Below, one piece after another: positions 38,180 through 48,132 of a DNA stretch of 64,000 bases. The translations under genes were made by a program, and so were the position numbers. The DNA is taken from assembly GCA_016790815.1 (NCBI GenBank), contig JAEUOG010000045.1:1-64000 (forward strand), given 5' to 3'. The notes under the pieces were generated by a model. The model saw nothing but the letters and a program-made list of their open reading frames with translations, did not search any database and was not told the DNA's origin. Within the stretch, counting starts at the first letter, position 1; each line of letters begins with the position of its first letter. This stretch comes from Dechloromonas sp. GTDB taxonomy: Bacteria > Pseudomonadota > Gammaproteobacteria > Burkholderiales > Rhodocyclaceae.

Positions 38180-40021
38180 TTACAGACCGCGCACTGCACG
38201 CTTGCGCTCGATTTCGGTCAGGTAACGCTTGCGCAGACGAATCGATTTCGGCGTCAGTTCGACCAGCTCGTCTTCTTCGATGAACTCGACGGCGGCTTCC
38301 AGACTGAGCTGAACGGCCGGTACCAGGCGCACTGCTTCGTCAGTACCTGAGGCACGAACGTTGGTCAGTTGCTTACCCTTGATCGGATTGACCACGAGGT
38401 CGTTTTCACGGCTGTGGATACCGATAATCATGCCCTCGTACAGCTTGTCACCCGGGACGACGAACATGCGGCCGCGATCCTGCAGCTTCCACAGAGCGTA
38501 GGCGACGGCTTCGCCGTTATCCTGGGAAATCAACACGCCATTGCGACGCTCGGCGACGCTGCCATCCTTGACCGGGGCGTACTCGTCGAACACATGGCTC
38601 ATCAGGCCATTGCCGCGCGTCAGGTTCATGAACTCACCCTGGAATCCGATCAGGCCACGCGCCGGAATACGGTATTCGATACGGACGCGACCGCGACCAT
38701 CCGGAACCATGTCCTGAAGGTCGCCTTTGCGCATACCAAGGCTTTCCATGACGCCGCCCTGGGTGTCTTCTTCGACGTCAACCGTCAGCATTTCGTACGG
38801 CTCGCACTCGACGCCGTTGATCATTTTCTTGACGACGCGCGGACGACCGACGGCCAGTTCATAGCCTTCACGACGCATGTTTTCGAGCAAGATGCCGAGG
38901 TGCAGCTCGCCACGGCCAGCCACGTCGAAAACGTCGCCGTTGCCGGTGTCATGGACGCGCAGCGCCATGTTGGTCAGCAGCTCTTTGTGCAGGCGGTCAC
39001 GGATCTGGCGGCTGGTGACAAACTTGCCTTCGGTTCCGGCCAGCGGGCTGGTATTGACCATGAACTGCATAGACAGGGTCGGCTCGTCGATCTTGAGCAG
39101 CGGCAGGGATTCCGGCTGTTCCGGATCGGTCACGGTACAGCCAAGAACCAGGTCTTCGATACCGGTAATCTGGACGATGTCGCCAGCGTGGCCTTCTTCC
39201 AGTTCGATCTTGTTCAAGCCCTTGTAGCCAAACACCTGGCCAATCTTGGCCTTGATCGGGGTGCGCTCGTGTTCGGCCGCTTCTTCTTCGGTACCGAACA
39301 TGACCAGCACGTTCTGACCGGTCTTGACCTTGCCACGATTGATCTTGCCGACGCCGATACGACCGACATAGGAGGAATAATCGAGGGCGGTGATCTGCAG
39401 TTGCAGCGGCGCTTCGATATCGGTATCCGGCGCCGGCACATGGCGCAGAATGGTATCGAACAGCGGAATCATGTTTTCGCGCGGCTGATCGAGTTCCATG
39501 GCCGCCCAACCGTTGAGGCCGGAAGCGTAAACAATCGGGAAGTCGAGTTGTTCGTCGGTTGCGCCAAGCTTGTCGAACAGGTCGAAGGTCAGATTGACGG
39601 CCTGGTCAGGATCGGCACCGTCGCGGTCAACCTTGTTGACCAGCACGATCGGGCGCAAGCCGAGGGCCAGTGCCTTCTTGGTGACGAAACGGGTTTGCGG
39701 CATCGGGCCTTCGGCAGCATCGACCAGCAGAACCACGCCATCGACCATGCCCAGCACGCGTTCGACTTCACCACCGAAGTCGGCGTGACCCGGCGTGTCC
39801 ACAATGTTGATGTGCACGCCCTGGTATTCGACGGCAGTATTCTTGGAAAGAATCGTGATGCCACGCTCTTTTTCCAGGTCGTTGGAGTCCATGACGCACT
39901 CGACCAGTTGTTGGTGAGCTGCGAAGGTGCCGGACTGGCGGAGCAGTTGGTCGACCAGGGTGGTTTTACCGTGGTCAACGTGCGCGATGATGGCGATGTT
40001 GCGGATCGGACGAGCGGACAT
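38180..40021 (-). CDS. typA: translational GTPase TypA/BipA
   Basis: Ribosome-binding GTPase for 50S assembly at low temperature and stress adaptation. The 613-residue protein shows [37 protein letters not shown] and NKVDRDGA, plus the BipA-specific C-terminal domain ([35 protein letters not shown]). No neighbours are in the same operon except possibly the globin gene upstream. Confidence 0.98.
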   Translation of the reverse strand: MSARPIRNIAIIAHVDHGKTTLVDQLLRQSGTFAAHQQLVECVMDSNDLEKERGITILSKNTAVEYQGVHINIVDTPGHADFGGEVERVLGMVDGVVLLVDAAEGPMPQTRFVTKKALALGLRPIVLVNKVDRDGADPDQAVNLTFDLFDKLGATDEQLDFPIVYASGLNGWAAMELDQPRENMIPLFDTILRHVPAPDTDIEAPLQLQITALDYSSYVGRIGVGKINRGKVKTGQNVLVMFGTEEEAAEHERTPIKAKIGQVFGYKGLNKIELEEGHAGDIVQITGIEDLVLGCTVTDPEQPESLPLLKIDEPTLSMQFMVNTSPLAGTEGKFVTSRQIRDRLHKELLTNMALRVHDTGNGDVFDVAGRGELHLGILLENMRREGYELAVGRPRVVKKMINGVECEPYEMLTVDVEEDTQGGVMESLGMRKGDLQDMVPDGRGRVRIEYRIPARGLIGFQGEFMNLTRGNGLMSHVFDEYAPVKDGSVAERRNGVLISQDNGEAVAYALWKLQDRGRMFVVPGDKLYEGMIIGIHSRENDLVVNPIKGKQLTNVRASGTDEAVRLVPAVQLSLEAAVEFIEEDELVELTPKSIRLRKRYLTEIERKRAVRGL

Positions 40022-40091
40022 GGGAAGGCCTGAAAAATCAAAGGCGTGATTCTATCACCGATGGTGCGCCGCAACATCACCGGCCGAGCTT

Positions 40092-40490
40092 TTATCCTTC
40101 TTTATTTCGCATGAAATCAGCGGTGTGGAAAAAATTCTCCAGTAATTTCTTGCTCAGCGCCTTGTCGATACCGACGTCATCCATCGCCAGAACCATGCAG
40201 GCGACCCACTGATCGCGCTCGGCAATGCCTATTTGAAAGGGCATATGACGTCCACGCAACCGTGGATGACCAAACTTCTCAACAAACAGATCTGGGCCAC
40301 CCATCCAGCCCGACAGGAACATGTACAGCTTGTCACGGGAGCCCTCCAGACTAGCCGGGTGCATGGCGCGGATCCCCTGAAACTGTGGGACCGTATCCAT
40401 CAATTCGTAAAACCGTGCGGACAACTTGGCTATAGTGCTGTCGCCACCTATGAGTTCATAGGTCGTGGGCGTATTGGCCGGGTCTGTCAT
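40092..40490 (-). CDS. group II truncated haemoglobin
   Basis: A 132-residue 2/2 globin. The proximal (F8) His82 is in FGHPRLRGRHMPFQIG and the group II-specific Trp95 (G8) is in RDQWVACM. A B10-region Tyr is near residue 28 (RFYEL). Group II globins bind O2 or NO and often work in oxygen or nitrosative stress; no role is proven here. It lies 70 bases upstream of typA on the same strand. A tandem 10-base repeat precedes its start codon. Confidence 0.93.
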   Translation of the reverse strand: MTDPANTPTTYELIGGDSTIAKLSARFYELMDTVPQFQGIRAMHPASLEGSRDKLYMFLSGWMGGPDLFVEKFGHPRLRGRHMPFQIGIAERDQWVACMVLAMDDVGIDKALSKKLLENFFHTADFMRNKEG

Positions 40491-40497
40491 GGATCAA

Positions 40498-40517
40498 CTC
40501 TTGGGAACTCGTGGGAA
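40498..40517. repeat. tandem 10-base repeat upstream of the globin gene
   Basis: CTCTTGGGAA and CTCGTGGGAA lie head to tail (9 of 10 identical), ending 8 bases before the globin start codon. On the minus strand a weak TCGGCA-N17-TACACT promoter is just upstream, so the repeat would fall in the early transcript or operator zone. Chance occurrence is possible. Confidence 0.4.
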
Positions 40518-40569
40518 AGCTGATCAGTGTAACGGAGCCGACAGCAATTGCCGAGCGATTGACACCGTG

Positions 40570-41712
40570 TCAAGCGAGGCCCGCGCTTTCTGCATGCAGG
40601 ATGCCACCCCGGCCGTTTTCAGACTTGCTGCGATACATGGCCTTGTCAACCGACGCGATGACCGACTCAAGATCGCGACCGTTCTCAGGGTAGTTGCCGA
40701 CACCTATCGATACGTTGAAGTCTATCTTGTTTTGCCTGGCCCAATCGTTGATTTCCTGACGCACGCGTTGGGCAACGATCTCGCCCCCATCCCGCGACGT
40801 TCTGGGCAAGACAAGCAGAAACTCATCGCCACCATAGCGCGCGACCAGATCGGCGTTGCGCACGCTATCGAGTATGCACTCAGCGACGGCGACGAGAACC
40901 CTGTCACCGACATGATGGCCGTGTGTGTCGTTTACACTTTTGAAACCATCCAGATCAGCAAAAAGCACGACAATTTCTCCGCCATTGGCTGATGGTGACT
41001 GGAATAGTTGTGATGCACGCTCAATCAGCGCGCGCCTGTTGAGCATGCCAGTCAAGGCATCCACATTTCTTTCGTGCGAGAGCCTGGCGCGAGCGCGTTC
41101 AGTGTTGGCCGTCAGCGAATATGAATAGAGCACGACGATGGCAAAAAACACGAGGAAAAAGATGGCGCTGACCGACAAAATGGCGAGGTAATCCGACAAT
41201 CGCAACCAGACAATCAGAATCGACGCCCCCAGACAACCAATCACGGCTTCACCGAATAGTTGAAGTCCGTAACGCATGCCATTTCCGAGGATCACCATCA
41301 GAAAAACCAAGAAGCCGGGGGAACTGAGCGTGATGTCTGCCAAGGCAGCAAATGTCGCCGCTGCGATATCAATCCACATGGTCAGCCGCTTGCGCCAAGG
41401 CGCGTGTGGCACCCGAGTTGCATGCCACATGAACAAGAGGATCTGGACGCCATACAGCGTCATCACCACGTTAACGATGGGCAGCGTGGCCCATGGCCGG
41501 ACCTGGGCTTCGCCACCAAAGTTGAAGTACATCAGTGCAAGAACACAGAACAGCAGGCGAGTCCAGTACTGGGCCCTCTGGTCCTCCCAAGAAAAGCGGT
41601 GCGGCGCACCGCCAAAGGGTTGGTGATCACTGTGACGTGAGAACCCGGACCGTTGATCGGTTGCTCGTCGACCGTGGCTCGTGCCACGTTCGTGCTGTCG
41701 TCCTCTGTGCAT
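40570..41712 (-). CDS. membrane diguanylate cyclase (GGDEF)
   Basis: Predicted to make c-di-GMP. Starting at the ATG at 41712 gives 380 residues. About 50 polar, Arg/His-rich residues come first, then five to six membrane helices (about 52-215), then a GGDEF domain with VARYGGDEF and an inhibitory I-site RNAD five residues before it. The open frame continues upstream into ygiQ but that part is not protein-like. GGAA lies 7 bases before the chosen start, and a promoter is at 41827-41855. Another frame upstream also looks partly coding (see findings), so the N terminus is uncertain. Confidence 0.82.
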   Translation of the reverse strand: MHRGRQHERGTSHGRRATDQRSGFSRHSDHQPFGGAPHRFSWEDQRAQYWTRLLFCVLALMYFNFGGEAQVRPWATLPIVNVVMTLYGVQILLFMWHATRVPHAPWRKRLTMWIDIAAATFAALADITLSSPGFLVFLMVILGNGMRYGLQLFGEAVIGCLGASILIVWLRLSDYLAILSVSAIFFLVFFAIVVLYSYSLTANTERARARLSHERNVDALTGMLNRRALIERASQLFQSPSANGGEIVVLFADLDGFKSVNDTHGHHVGDRVLVAVAECILDSVRNADLVARYGGDEFLLVLPRTSRDGGEIVAQRVRQEINDWARQNKIDFNVSIGVGNYPENGRDLESVIASVDKAMYRSKSENGRGGILHAESAGLA

Positions 41713-41826
41713 ATCCCCGTTCCGGAATCCAGGATGGTTTCTTCGCCCCGGATCTCGATGGCTGCACGGGCAACTGAAAAATCTGCCAGAAAGCTTTCGA
41801 AGGCACTGAAAAAGGGCGTTTTTTGG

Positions 41827-41855
41827 AGTATCGCTACTTCTCGCCGCCCAGTCAA
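41827..41855 (-). promoter_or_regulatory. candidate sigma-70 promoter for the GGDEF gene
   Basis: On the minus strand TTGACT (41855-41850), 17 bases, then GATACT (41832-41827), located just after the ygiQ stop. It would place the transcript start near 41820, downstream of ygiQ and about 110 bases before the chosen start codon. Confidence 0.5.
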
Positions 41856-41869
41856 TTATGCCAAAAGCC

Positions 41870-44053
41870 CTATTTCTTTCTAATTCGCGTTCGCGGCTGC
41901 ACAGTAGATCTGGAGACGGGACCGGTCCTTCGGACGTTCCCGGTAGATGCCGCTGAGGCGCCACCCGTGCCAGCCGGTTGCCAGGCCGGGATAAGCTGCT
42001 TCTTGCCATTGCCGATGAGATCGGCCCGCCCCATTTCCTTGAGGGCTTCACGCAGCAATGGCCAGTTGGCTGGATCGTGATAGCGCAGGAAAGCCTTGTG
42101 CAGCCTGCGTTGACGACCATTGCGCACAGTTCCGACCTGCTCGCTGTCGCGCGTGACCTTGCGTAGCGGATTGCGTTCGCTGTGGTACATGGTGGTCGCC
42201 ATCGCCATCGGGGTCGGGATGAAGGTCTGCACCTGGTCGAGACGGAAATTGTTTTTCTTCAACCAGAGCGCCAGATTCAGCATGTCCTCATCTTCCGTAC
42301 CCGGATGGGCGGCGATGAAATACGGAATGAGGTACTGCTCCTTGCCGGCCTCGCGGGAGAAACGGTCAAACAGCTGCTTGAAGCGGTCATAGCTACCGAT
42401 GCCCGGCTTCATCATCTTGGACAGCGGGCGTTCCTCGGTGTGCTCGGGAGCGATTTTCAGGTAGCCGCCAACGTGATGGGTTACCAGTTCCTTGATGTAT
42501 TCAGGTGAACGCACAGCGAGGTCGTAGCGCAGGCCGGAGCCGATCAGAACCTTTTTGACGCCCTTGAGCGACCTGGCCTTGCGATACAGCGAAATCAGCT
42601 TGCTGTGATCGGTGCCCATGTTCTCGCAGATATCCGGGTAGACACAGGACAGCCGGCGGCAGGCCGATTCGATCTTCTCGTCCTTGCACTTGAGGTGGAA
42701 CATGTTGGCCGTCGGCCCGCCGAGGTCGGAGACGATGCCGGTGAAGCCCGGCGTCTTGTCGCGCATTTCCTCGATTTCGCGGATGACCGAGTCCTCGGAA
42801 CGGCTCTGGATGATGCGACCTTCGTGCTCGGTAATCGAACAGAAGGTGCAGCCGCCGAAACAGCCGCGCATGATGTTGACCGAGAAACGGATCATTTCCC
42901 AGGCTGGAATCTTGGCTTCGCCATAGCTCGGGTGCGGCCGGCGGGCGTAGGGCAATTCGTAAACGGCGTCGAGCTCTTCGGTAGTCAAAGGGGTTGGCGG
43001 CGGATTGAGCCAGACATCGCGTTCACCATGCGCCTGCACTAGAGCCCGGGCATTTCCCGGGTTCGATTCGAGGTGGAAGGTACGCGAAGCATGTGCGTAG
43101 AGCACCGGGTCATCCTTGACCTGCTCATAGGACGGCAGGCGTATGACGGTATGGGCACGCCTGTCCCTGCGTGCGGCCAGTCGCTCGGTACGCGAAACGA
43201 TACGGATCGGCTGGGCGTTCGTTGGCACCCCATCTGCCACGGTCGACCGGGAATTTTGGGCATTTCTGGAATCCGCTTCCATCGCATACGGGTCGGTGTG
43301 CCTGATCAGCGGACCCGGCGTATCGACCGAGGTCGAATCCAGGGCATCCCACTCGTCGGACGGCAACCAGCCGGACGGAACCATGAAGGCGGTACCAGGC
43401 AAATCGCGGATTTCGCTGATTTTCTCGCCCTTGGCCACACGATGCGCCAGTTCGACGATGGCGCGCTCGGCATTGCCAAAGAACAGCATGTCGGCTTTGG
43501 AATCCGGCAGCACGGACCGCCGCACCTTGTCCGACCAGTAATCGAAATGCGCAATGCGGCGCAGGCTGGCCTCAATCGAGCCGACGATCACGTTGCAACC
43601 GGGAAACGCCTCGCGGCAACGCTGGGCATAGACCGTGACGGCCCGGTCCGGCCGCTTGTTTGGTTCGCCGTTGGGGGTATAGGCATCGTCCGAGCGGATC
43701 TTGCGGTCAGCCGTGTAGCGATTGACCATGGAATCCATGTTGCCGGCCGTGACACCGAAAAACAGGTTTGGTTTTCCGAGTTTTTTGAAGTCGACCGCAG
43801 TATTCCAGTCCGGCTGGCAAAGAATGCCGACGCGGAAGCCCTGCGCTTCGAGCAACCGCCCGATCAAGGCCATGCCGAAGCTAGGATGGTCGATGTAGGC
43901 GTCCCCGGTGACGAGAATGATATCGCACGAATCCCAGCCCAAGGTATCCATCTCGGCACGCGACATGGGCAGAAAGGGGGCTGGCCCGAAACGATGTGCC
44001 CAGAACTTGCGATAACCGAAGAGTGGGCGAGTGATTTGCTGATTTGATTCCAT
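41870..44053 (-). CDS. YgiQ-family radical SAM protein (UPF0313)
   Basis: A 727-residue radical SAM protein of unknown substrate. It starts [18 protein letters not shown], with an N-terminal cobalamin-binding-like region ([22 protein letters not shown]) and the 4Fe-4S motif C-x3-C-x2-C in [18 protein letters not shown] long C-terminal region follows, including [14 protein letters not shown] and [15 protein letters not shown], typical of YgiQ. The C-terminal tail is basic and Ser/Thr-rich. Divergent from the STAS gene. The start at 44053 is the family start; the longer frame is not supported. Confidence 0.93.
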   Translation of the reverse strand: MESNQQITRPLFGYRKFWAHRFGPAPFLPMSRAEMDTLGWDSCDIILVTGDAYIDHPSFGMALIGRLLEAQGFRVGILCQPDWNTAVDFKKLGKPNLFFGVTAGNMDSMVNRYTADRKIRSDDAYTPNGEPNKRPDRAVTVYAQRCREAFPGCNVIVGSIEASLRRIAHFDYWSDKVRRSVLPDSKADMLFFGNAERAIVELAHRVAKGEKISEIRDLPGTAFMVPSGWLPSDEWDALDSTSVDTPGPLIRHTDPYAMEADSRNAQNSRSTVADGVPTNAQPIRIVSRTERLAARRDRRAHTVIRLPSYEQVKDDPVLYAHASRTFHLESNPGNARALVQAHGERDVWLNPPPTPLTTEELDAVYELPYARRPHPSYGEAKIPAWEMIRFSVNIMRGCFGGCTFCSITEHEGRIIQSRSEDSVIREIEEMRDKTPGFTGIVSDLGGPTANMFHLKCKDEKIESACRRLSCVYPDICENMGTDHSKLISLYRKARSLKGVKKVLIGSGLRYDLAVRSPEYIKELVTHHVGGYLKIAPEHTEERPLSKMMKPGIGSYDRFKQLFDRFSREAGKEQYLIPYFIAAHPGTEDEDMLNLALWLKKNNFRLDQVQTFIPTPMAMATTMYHSERNPLRKVTRDSEQVGTVRNGRQRRLHKAFLRYHDPANWPLLREALKEMGRADLIGNGKKQLIPAWQPAGTGGASAASTGNVRRTGPVSRSTVQPRTRIRKK

Positions 44054-44125
44054 GCAATATTTTACCTGAGAGCGCCGGGTGCCATGGCATACTTGCCCTT
44101 TGTCATAGAGCCCTTCCCCAACGCG

Positions 44126-44476
44126 ATGATGAATCTTCCCACCCGCGAACAGGCCGGTGTCCTGATCGTTTCCGTCAGCGGACGCATAGACCACATAACC
44201 AGCGAAGAGTTCACCAAATCACTTGGTCCCCTGCTGGATCGATGTGTTCCGGGGAACCCATCAGTTCTGCTCGATTTTTCCGGCGTTGATTACATCAGTA
44301 GTGCCGGACTGCGTGTCCTGATGATGGCATCGCGACGCGCCAAGGCGCAAAAAGGGGTTTTCGCCATCGCCTCCCTGCAACCCATGGTTCAAGAGGTGTT
44401 CGCGATCAGCCGCTTCAACCTGATCGTGCCCTGTTACGTCAGCGTCGACACCGCCTGCAAGGTCCTGGGATCATGA
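44126..44476 (+). CDS. STAS-domain anti-sigma factor antagonist
   Basis: A single STAS domain of about 116 residues, resembling SpoIIAA/RsbV. The core is [27 protein letters not shown], where one of the two adjacent serines in ISSAGL would be the phosphorylation site. Start ATGs at 44126 and 44129 fit the domain; an upstream ATG at 44084 would add 14 residues. No clear Shine-Dalgarno is seen. It overlaps the next gene by 4 bases and is probably dephosphorylated by the SpoIIE domain protein and phosphorylated by the HATPase at 48605-49003. Confidence 0.87.
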   Translation: MMNLPTREQAGVLIVSVSGRIDHITSEEFTKSLGPLLDRCVPGNPSVLLDFSGVDYISSAGLRVLMMASRRAKAQKGVFAIASLQPMVQEVFAISRFNLIVPCYVSVDTACKVLGS

Positions 44477-45435
44477 AACAGGTCGTTTTCTGGGGAACCC
44501 GTGGTTCGCTGCCGGTTTCGCTGACCCATCGCGACATCCGCGAAAAAATCGTTGCCGCGCTTACTGCCGCAGACGGCAAAAGCTTCAAGAACCGCGCAGC
44601 GGCAGACGAGTTTATCGACAAACTGCCCTTTTCCGTCGTGGGCACCTTTGGCGGAAATACATCCTGCGTCGAGATCGTCGGCGACAGCAACGACCATTTC
44701 ATCTGCGACATGGGCAGCGGCGCCCGCCCCCTGGGCCAGGCGAAGATCGCACGATTCGGCATCCCCAACCCGCAGACTTACCATGTCTTCGTCTCCCATC
44801 TGCAGTCGGATCACCTCATGGGCTTTCCGTATTTCGCGCCCATCTACATCCCAGGGAATCGCATCATCGTGCATGGTTGCCATGCCGGTATGGAGCAAGC
44901 CGTTCGCGGGCAAATGCAGTCCCCGTGCTTCCCTGTCGATTACGCCCAGGCCGGCGCAAAAATCGAATTTGACGTCATGACGCCGGATCAGCCACGCTAT
45001 ATCTCGGGCATCAACGTGACGCCCAAGCGCCAGATGCATGCTGGCGACTCCTACGGATATCGTTTTGAAAGCCTGACCCGCACTGTCGTCTATTCAACCG
45101 ATTCCGAGCACAAACTGGAAAACCCTGCCGAGCATGCCGAGTTCACCCGGTTCTTCCACAAAGCCGACCTGGTCATTTTTGATGCCATGTATTCGCTGGC
45201 CGAGGCGGTCTCGGTCAAGGCCGACTGGGGCCATTCAAGCAACATCGTCGGCGTCGAGCTGTGTCAGGCAGCGTCAGCAAAGCGGCTCGCCATGTTTCAC
45301 CACGAGCCGGTGCATGACGACAAGCAACTGGCCCGTATCGTTGCCGAAACACGGCGGCTGGAGCAGATAACCCGGGGCAGCCGGGCGCCGCTCGACATCA
45401 TATCGGCATACGACGGCCTTATCATCGACCTGTGA
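44473..45435 (+). CDS. metallo-beta-lactamase-fold protein with altered metal motif
   Basis: A 320-residue MBL-fold protein of the phosphodiesterase-like group often found beside CHASE2 or cyclase genes. It starts [16 protein letters not shown] and has the family marks TFGGNTSCVEI, MHAGDSYGYRFE, VVYSTDSEH, VIFDAMY, DWGHSS and MFHHEPVHDD. The usual HxHxDH metal motif reads His109-Leu-Gln111-Ser-Asp113-His114, so the second His is replaced by Gln while the other expected ligands (His189, Asp237, His277) remain. Activity may be changed or lost. It overlaps the STAS gene and the CHASE2 gene by 4 bases each. Confidence 0.85.
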   Translation: MKQVVFWGTRGSLPVSLTHRDIREKIVAALTAADGKSFKNRAAADEFIDKLPFSVVGTFGGNTSCVEIVGDSNDHFICDMGSGARPLGQAKIARFGIPNPQTYHVFVSHLQSDHLMGFPYFAPIYIPGNRIIVHGCHAGMEQAVRGQMQSPCFPVDYAQAGAKIEFDVMTPDQPRYISGINVTPKRQMHAGDSYGYRFESLTRTVVYSTDSEHKLENPAEHAEFTRFFHKADLVIFDAMYSLAEAVSVKADWGHSSNIVGVELCQAASAKRLAMFHHEPVHDDKQLARIVAETRRLEQITRGSRAPLDIISAYDGLIIDL

Positions 45436-47558
45436 GATCGCTCTCCGGACTGCTCCTTTCTGCGATCCAGGCCGGACGCGGCCGGGCCCTTCCGATCCTG
45501 TTGCTGCTCGCTGGTGCGCTCGTCCTGAACTCTCTGGAACGCACTCCGCTGCTCAGCGTCCGCGAAGCCCTGTTCGACCAGTATCAGCGACACATGCCGC
45601 GACCGCGTACCAGCGAGCCGGTCATCGTGGTCGGCATCGACAGCCAGAGTCTGGTCACCCACGGCCAGTGGCCGTGGTCACGCGACCTGATCGCCCAACT
45701 GGTTAGCAAGATTCATGACGGTAAACCGCTGGCGCTCGGTATCGACATCGTATTTGCCGAGCGTGATCGCTACAGCCCGGAGGTCCTCTCGGCCAGATTT
45801 CCCGATCTGACACCAGATATGCTGGCAACGATGCAGGATCCTGACCGGCAACTGGCAGCTGCCTTGGGCAGCCATCCGACCGCCCTCGCCGTCGTTGGCC
45901 TGAGTAAGGTCCTGCCCGGTTCCACCCAGCCGGCCCGACCATTGCCTGAGTTCAGTCTGGCGGGCGGGCTGGATCAGCACTTGCCACAATACCTCGGCGC
46001 GCTGGCCAGCCGACCGCTTATCGAAAAGTCAGCAACTGGTGAAGGCCTGATCAATGCCAGCCCGGCTCAACTGCAGGCGAACTCGGAGCGCGGAGTGTTG
46101 CGGCGCGTTCCGACAGTTGCCACCATCAACCAGTTACCCTTCCTTTCGCTACCCCTTGAAATGGTGCGCCTGGCGCTCGGTGGTGGTACCGTCGTACCCG
46201 AAAGCGGCGCGCAGGGAATGACCGCGATTCGCATCGGCGACTATCGACTACCCACGCAAGCCAATGGCGAAGTGCTGCTGCATTTCGGACGCGCCAGTTC
46301 CAACTACTACCTCTCCGCTGCTGATGTGCTGGCCGATGTGCATCCAAAGGAAATCTTCGATTCCCGCTTCGTCATCATCGGCTTCAACAGCACCGGGCTA
46401 CAGGATCGGATCATCACGCCGCTTGGCGAAAGCCTGCCCGGCATCGACGTGCACGCTCAGGTCATCGAAAGCCTGCTTGAAGGCCATGCCCTGCTTCGTC
46501 CCGCAACGACGACCTATGTGGAAACGGCCACCATGCTGCTAGGCGGGCTGTTGCTCATTGCGCTGATTCCAGTGCTCCGGCCACGCTACGCCGTGATCAG
46601 TTTTACCGCCCTGAGCCTGCTGCTCATCGCCGCTGGCTACCTCGCCTTTTTCGTCCAGCGCTGGCTGTTTGACAGCGCTTCCCAAATACTTCTGCTGGCA
46701 CCCGTATTCATCCTGCTCCTCGGAAATACGCTCGTAGCTGCCGACAGCCGGCGGCGCGAAGCCGAGTTGCAACTCCTGCGCAGCCGCGAAGACGCTGCCC
46801 GTGTTGCCGGCGAGCTTGACGCTGCCCGACGTATCCAAATGGGCATGCTGCCCGATCCGAAAGCAGTCTTCGTCGATGAACGGCGTTTTTCCGTTGCCGC
46901 CCTCCTTGAGCCGGCCCAAGCAGTAGGTGGAGACTATTACGACTGTTTCATGCTTGACGAACAGCGGCTGTGCTTGGCCATCGGCGATGTTTCCGGCAAA
47001 GGTGTGCCGGCGAGCCTGTTCATGGCCATCTCGAAGACCCTGACCGGTGTACTGGCCCGGCGTCAGGCAGATATTGGCCTTGCCGTGCGCGAACTAGAGC
47101 GCGAGCTCAGTCGCGAGAATTCGGAGTATCTGTTCGTCACCGCTTTTATTGCCGTGCTTGACCTGACATCGGGCAACATGGAATACGTTTGCGCCGGTCA
47201 CGATGCACCCATTCTGCAGCGTGCCGACATGCTGATGCGGGTAAGCACGGCCTCGATTGCCGGCCCGCCCCTGTGCGCTGCCGGAGATTACCCCTATGTT
47301 TCCGGGTATATGCAATTGCAGCCAGGCGACCGGCTCTGCCTGTTTACGGACGGCGTAACTGAAGCCAGCAATGGCATGGACATGTTTGGCATCGGACGTT
47401 TTCAGTCGGCAATTCAGGCTTGCTCCCAGACGGAAGTGCAGATCGCAACGACCACGCTACGCGATACGGTACGCCAGTTCGAAGCAGGCCAGCCGCCAGC
47501 CGATGATCTGACCTTGCTACTGATGCAGTGGCAAGGCCCGGTACTTAGCGAACGTTGA
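45432..47558 (+). CDS. CHASE2 sensor with SpoIIE/PP2C serine phosphatase output
   Basis: A 708-residue inner-membrane receptor phosphatase. One N-terminal membrane segment (about 18-33) leads into a periplasmic CHASE2 domain (about 35-350; VIVVGIDSQSLVTHGQWPW, ALGIDIVFAERD). Three membrane helices (about 355-435) and a coiled segment come next, followed by a PP2C/SpoIIE domain (GGDYYDCF, AIGDVSGKGVPASLF, FTDGVTEASN, PPADDLTLLL) like RsbU. The GTG start lies within the MBL stop region (GTGA). Its likely target is the STAS protein at the start of this operon. Confidence 0.92.
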   Translation: MRSLSGLLLSAIQAGRGRALPILLLLAGALVLNSLERTPLLSVREALFDQYQRHMPRPRTSEPVIVVGIDSQSLVTHGQWPWSRDLIAQLVSKIHDGKPLALGIDIVFAERDRYSPEVLSARFPDLTPDMLATMQDPDRQLAAALGSHPTALAVVGLSKVLPGSTQPARPLPEFSLAGGLDQHLPQYLGALASRPLIEKSATGEGLINASPAQLQANSERGVLRRVPTVATINQLPFLSLPLEMVRLALGGGTVVPESGAQGMTAIRIGDYRLPTQANGEVLLHFGRASSNYYLSAADVLADVHPKEIFDSRFVIIGFNSTGLQDRIITPLGESLPGIDVHAQVIESLLEGHALLRPATTTYVETATMLLGGLLLIALIPVLRPRYAVISFTALSLLLIAAGYLAFFVQRWLFDSASQILLLAPVFILLLGNTLVAADSRRREAELQLLRSREDAARVAGELDAARRIQMGMLPDPKAVFVDERRFSVAALLEPAQAVGGDYYDCFMLDEQRLCLAIGDVSGKGVPASLFMAISKTLTGVLARRQADIGLAVRELERELSRENSEYLFVTAFIAVLDLTSGNMEYVCAGHDAPILQRADMLMRVSTASIAGPPLCAAGDYPYVSGYMQLQPGDRLCLFTDGVTEASNGMDMFGIGRFQSAIQACSQTEVQIATTTLRDTVRQFEAGQPPADDLTLLLMQWQGPVLSER

Positions 47559-48132
47559 TTTCGACGCGGCGGTTTTTCGGCTCGTCGACCTCGTCGTCGG
47601 TCGGCACCAGCGGATCGCGTTCACCGCGACCCACAGCTTCCAGTTTGCCAGCCGGCACACCGGACTCGATCAGTAAATCACGCAGCCCCTCGGCACGTTT
47701 TTTGGACAGCTGATCGTTGCCTTCGATGCTCCCGACACGGTCAGTATGGCCGATGACCATGACCTCGGACGCCGGCCGTTCGGCTATTTCCTTGCGTATG
47801 GCGGACAGTGCAGCCTGCGACTCCTGCGTCAGGACATTGCCGCCGGCTTCGAAGTACAGCACATAGCTGTTCGGCCGAACGGGTTGGGCGCCCAAGGCGT
47901 CCGAAAACCGCTCCTTGACCTCTTCCGGCGACGATTGATAGGCCTCGTTGGTGTCCATGCTCCGCTTCACCGCGGCATAGGGCTTGTCGAGCAGGATCTC
48001 GCGACCAGCATCACGAACAACGACGGCGCCGGGCTTGCCATCAGTCGACGGTAGCAGGACAAAACGCTCACTGGCGCAACCAGTCAGCATAACAAACGCG
48101 GTCAGCGCGATGGATAGTTTCAGCTCACTCAT
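47545..48132 (-). CDS. OmpA-family lipoprotein
   Basis: A 195-residue lipoprotein with the lipobox LTGC (Cys19) and a C-terminal OmpA/MotB peptidoglycan-binding domain (VIGHTDRVGS, LSKKRAEGLRDLLIESGV, NRRVEINVR). The region between is short and unassigned. It is probably anchored in the outer membrane and bound to peptidoglycan. It follows the FecR gene with an 8-base overlap and converges on the CHASE2 gene with a 14-base overlap. FecR-OmpA-CHASE2 groupings suggest a shared envelope function. Confidence 0.9.
   Translation of the reverse strand: MSELKLSIALTAFVMLTGCASERFVLLPSTDGKPGAVVVRDAGREILLDKPYAAVKRSMDTNEAYQSSPEEVKERFSDALGAQPVRPNSYVLYFEAGGNVLTQESQAALSAIRKEIAERPASEVMVIGHTDRVGSIEGNDQLSKKRAEGLRDLLIESGVPAGKLEAVGRGERDPLVPTDDEVDEPKNRRVEINVR

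Noticed and set aside
38369-40033. 554-codon open frame opposite typA
   Set aside because: It is the antisense shadow of typA, with no recognisable protein and no ribosome-binding site.
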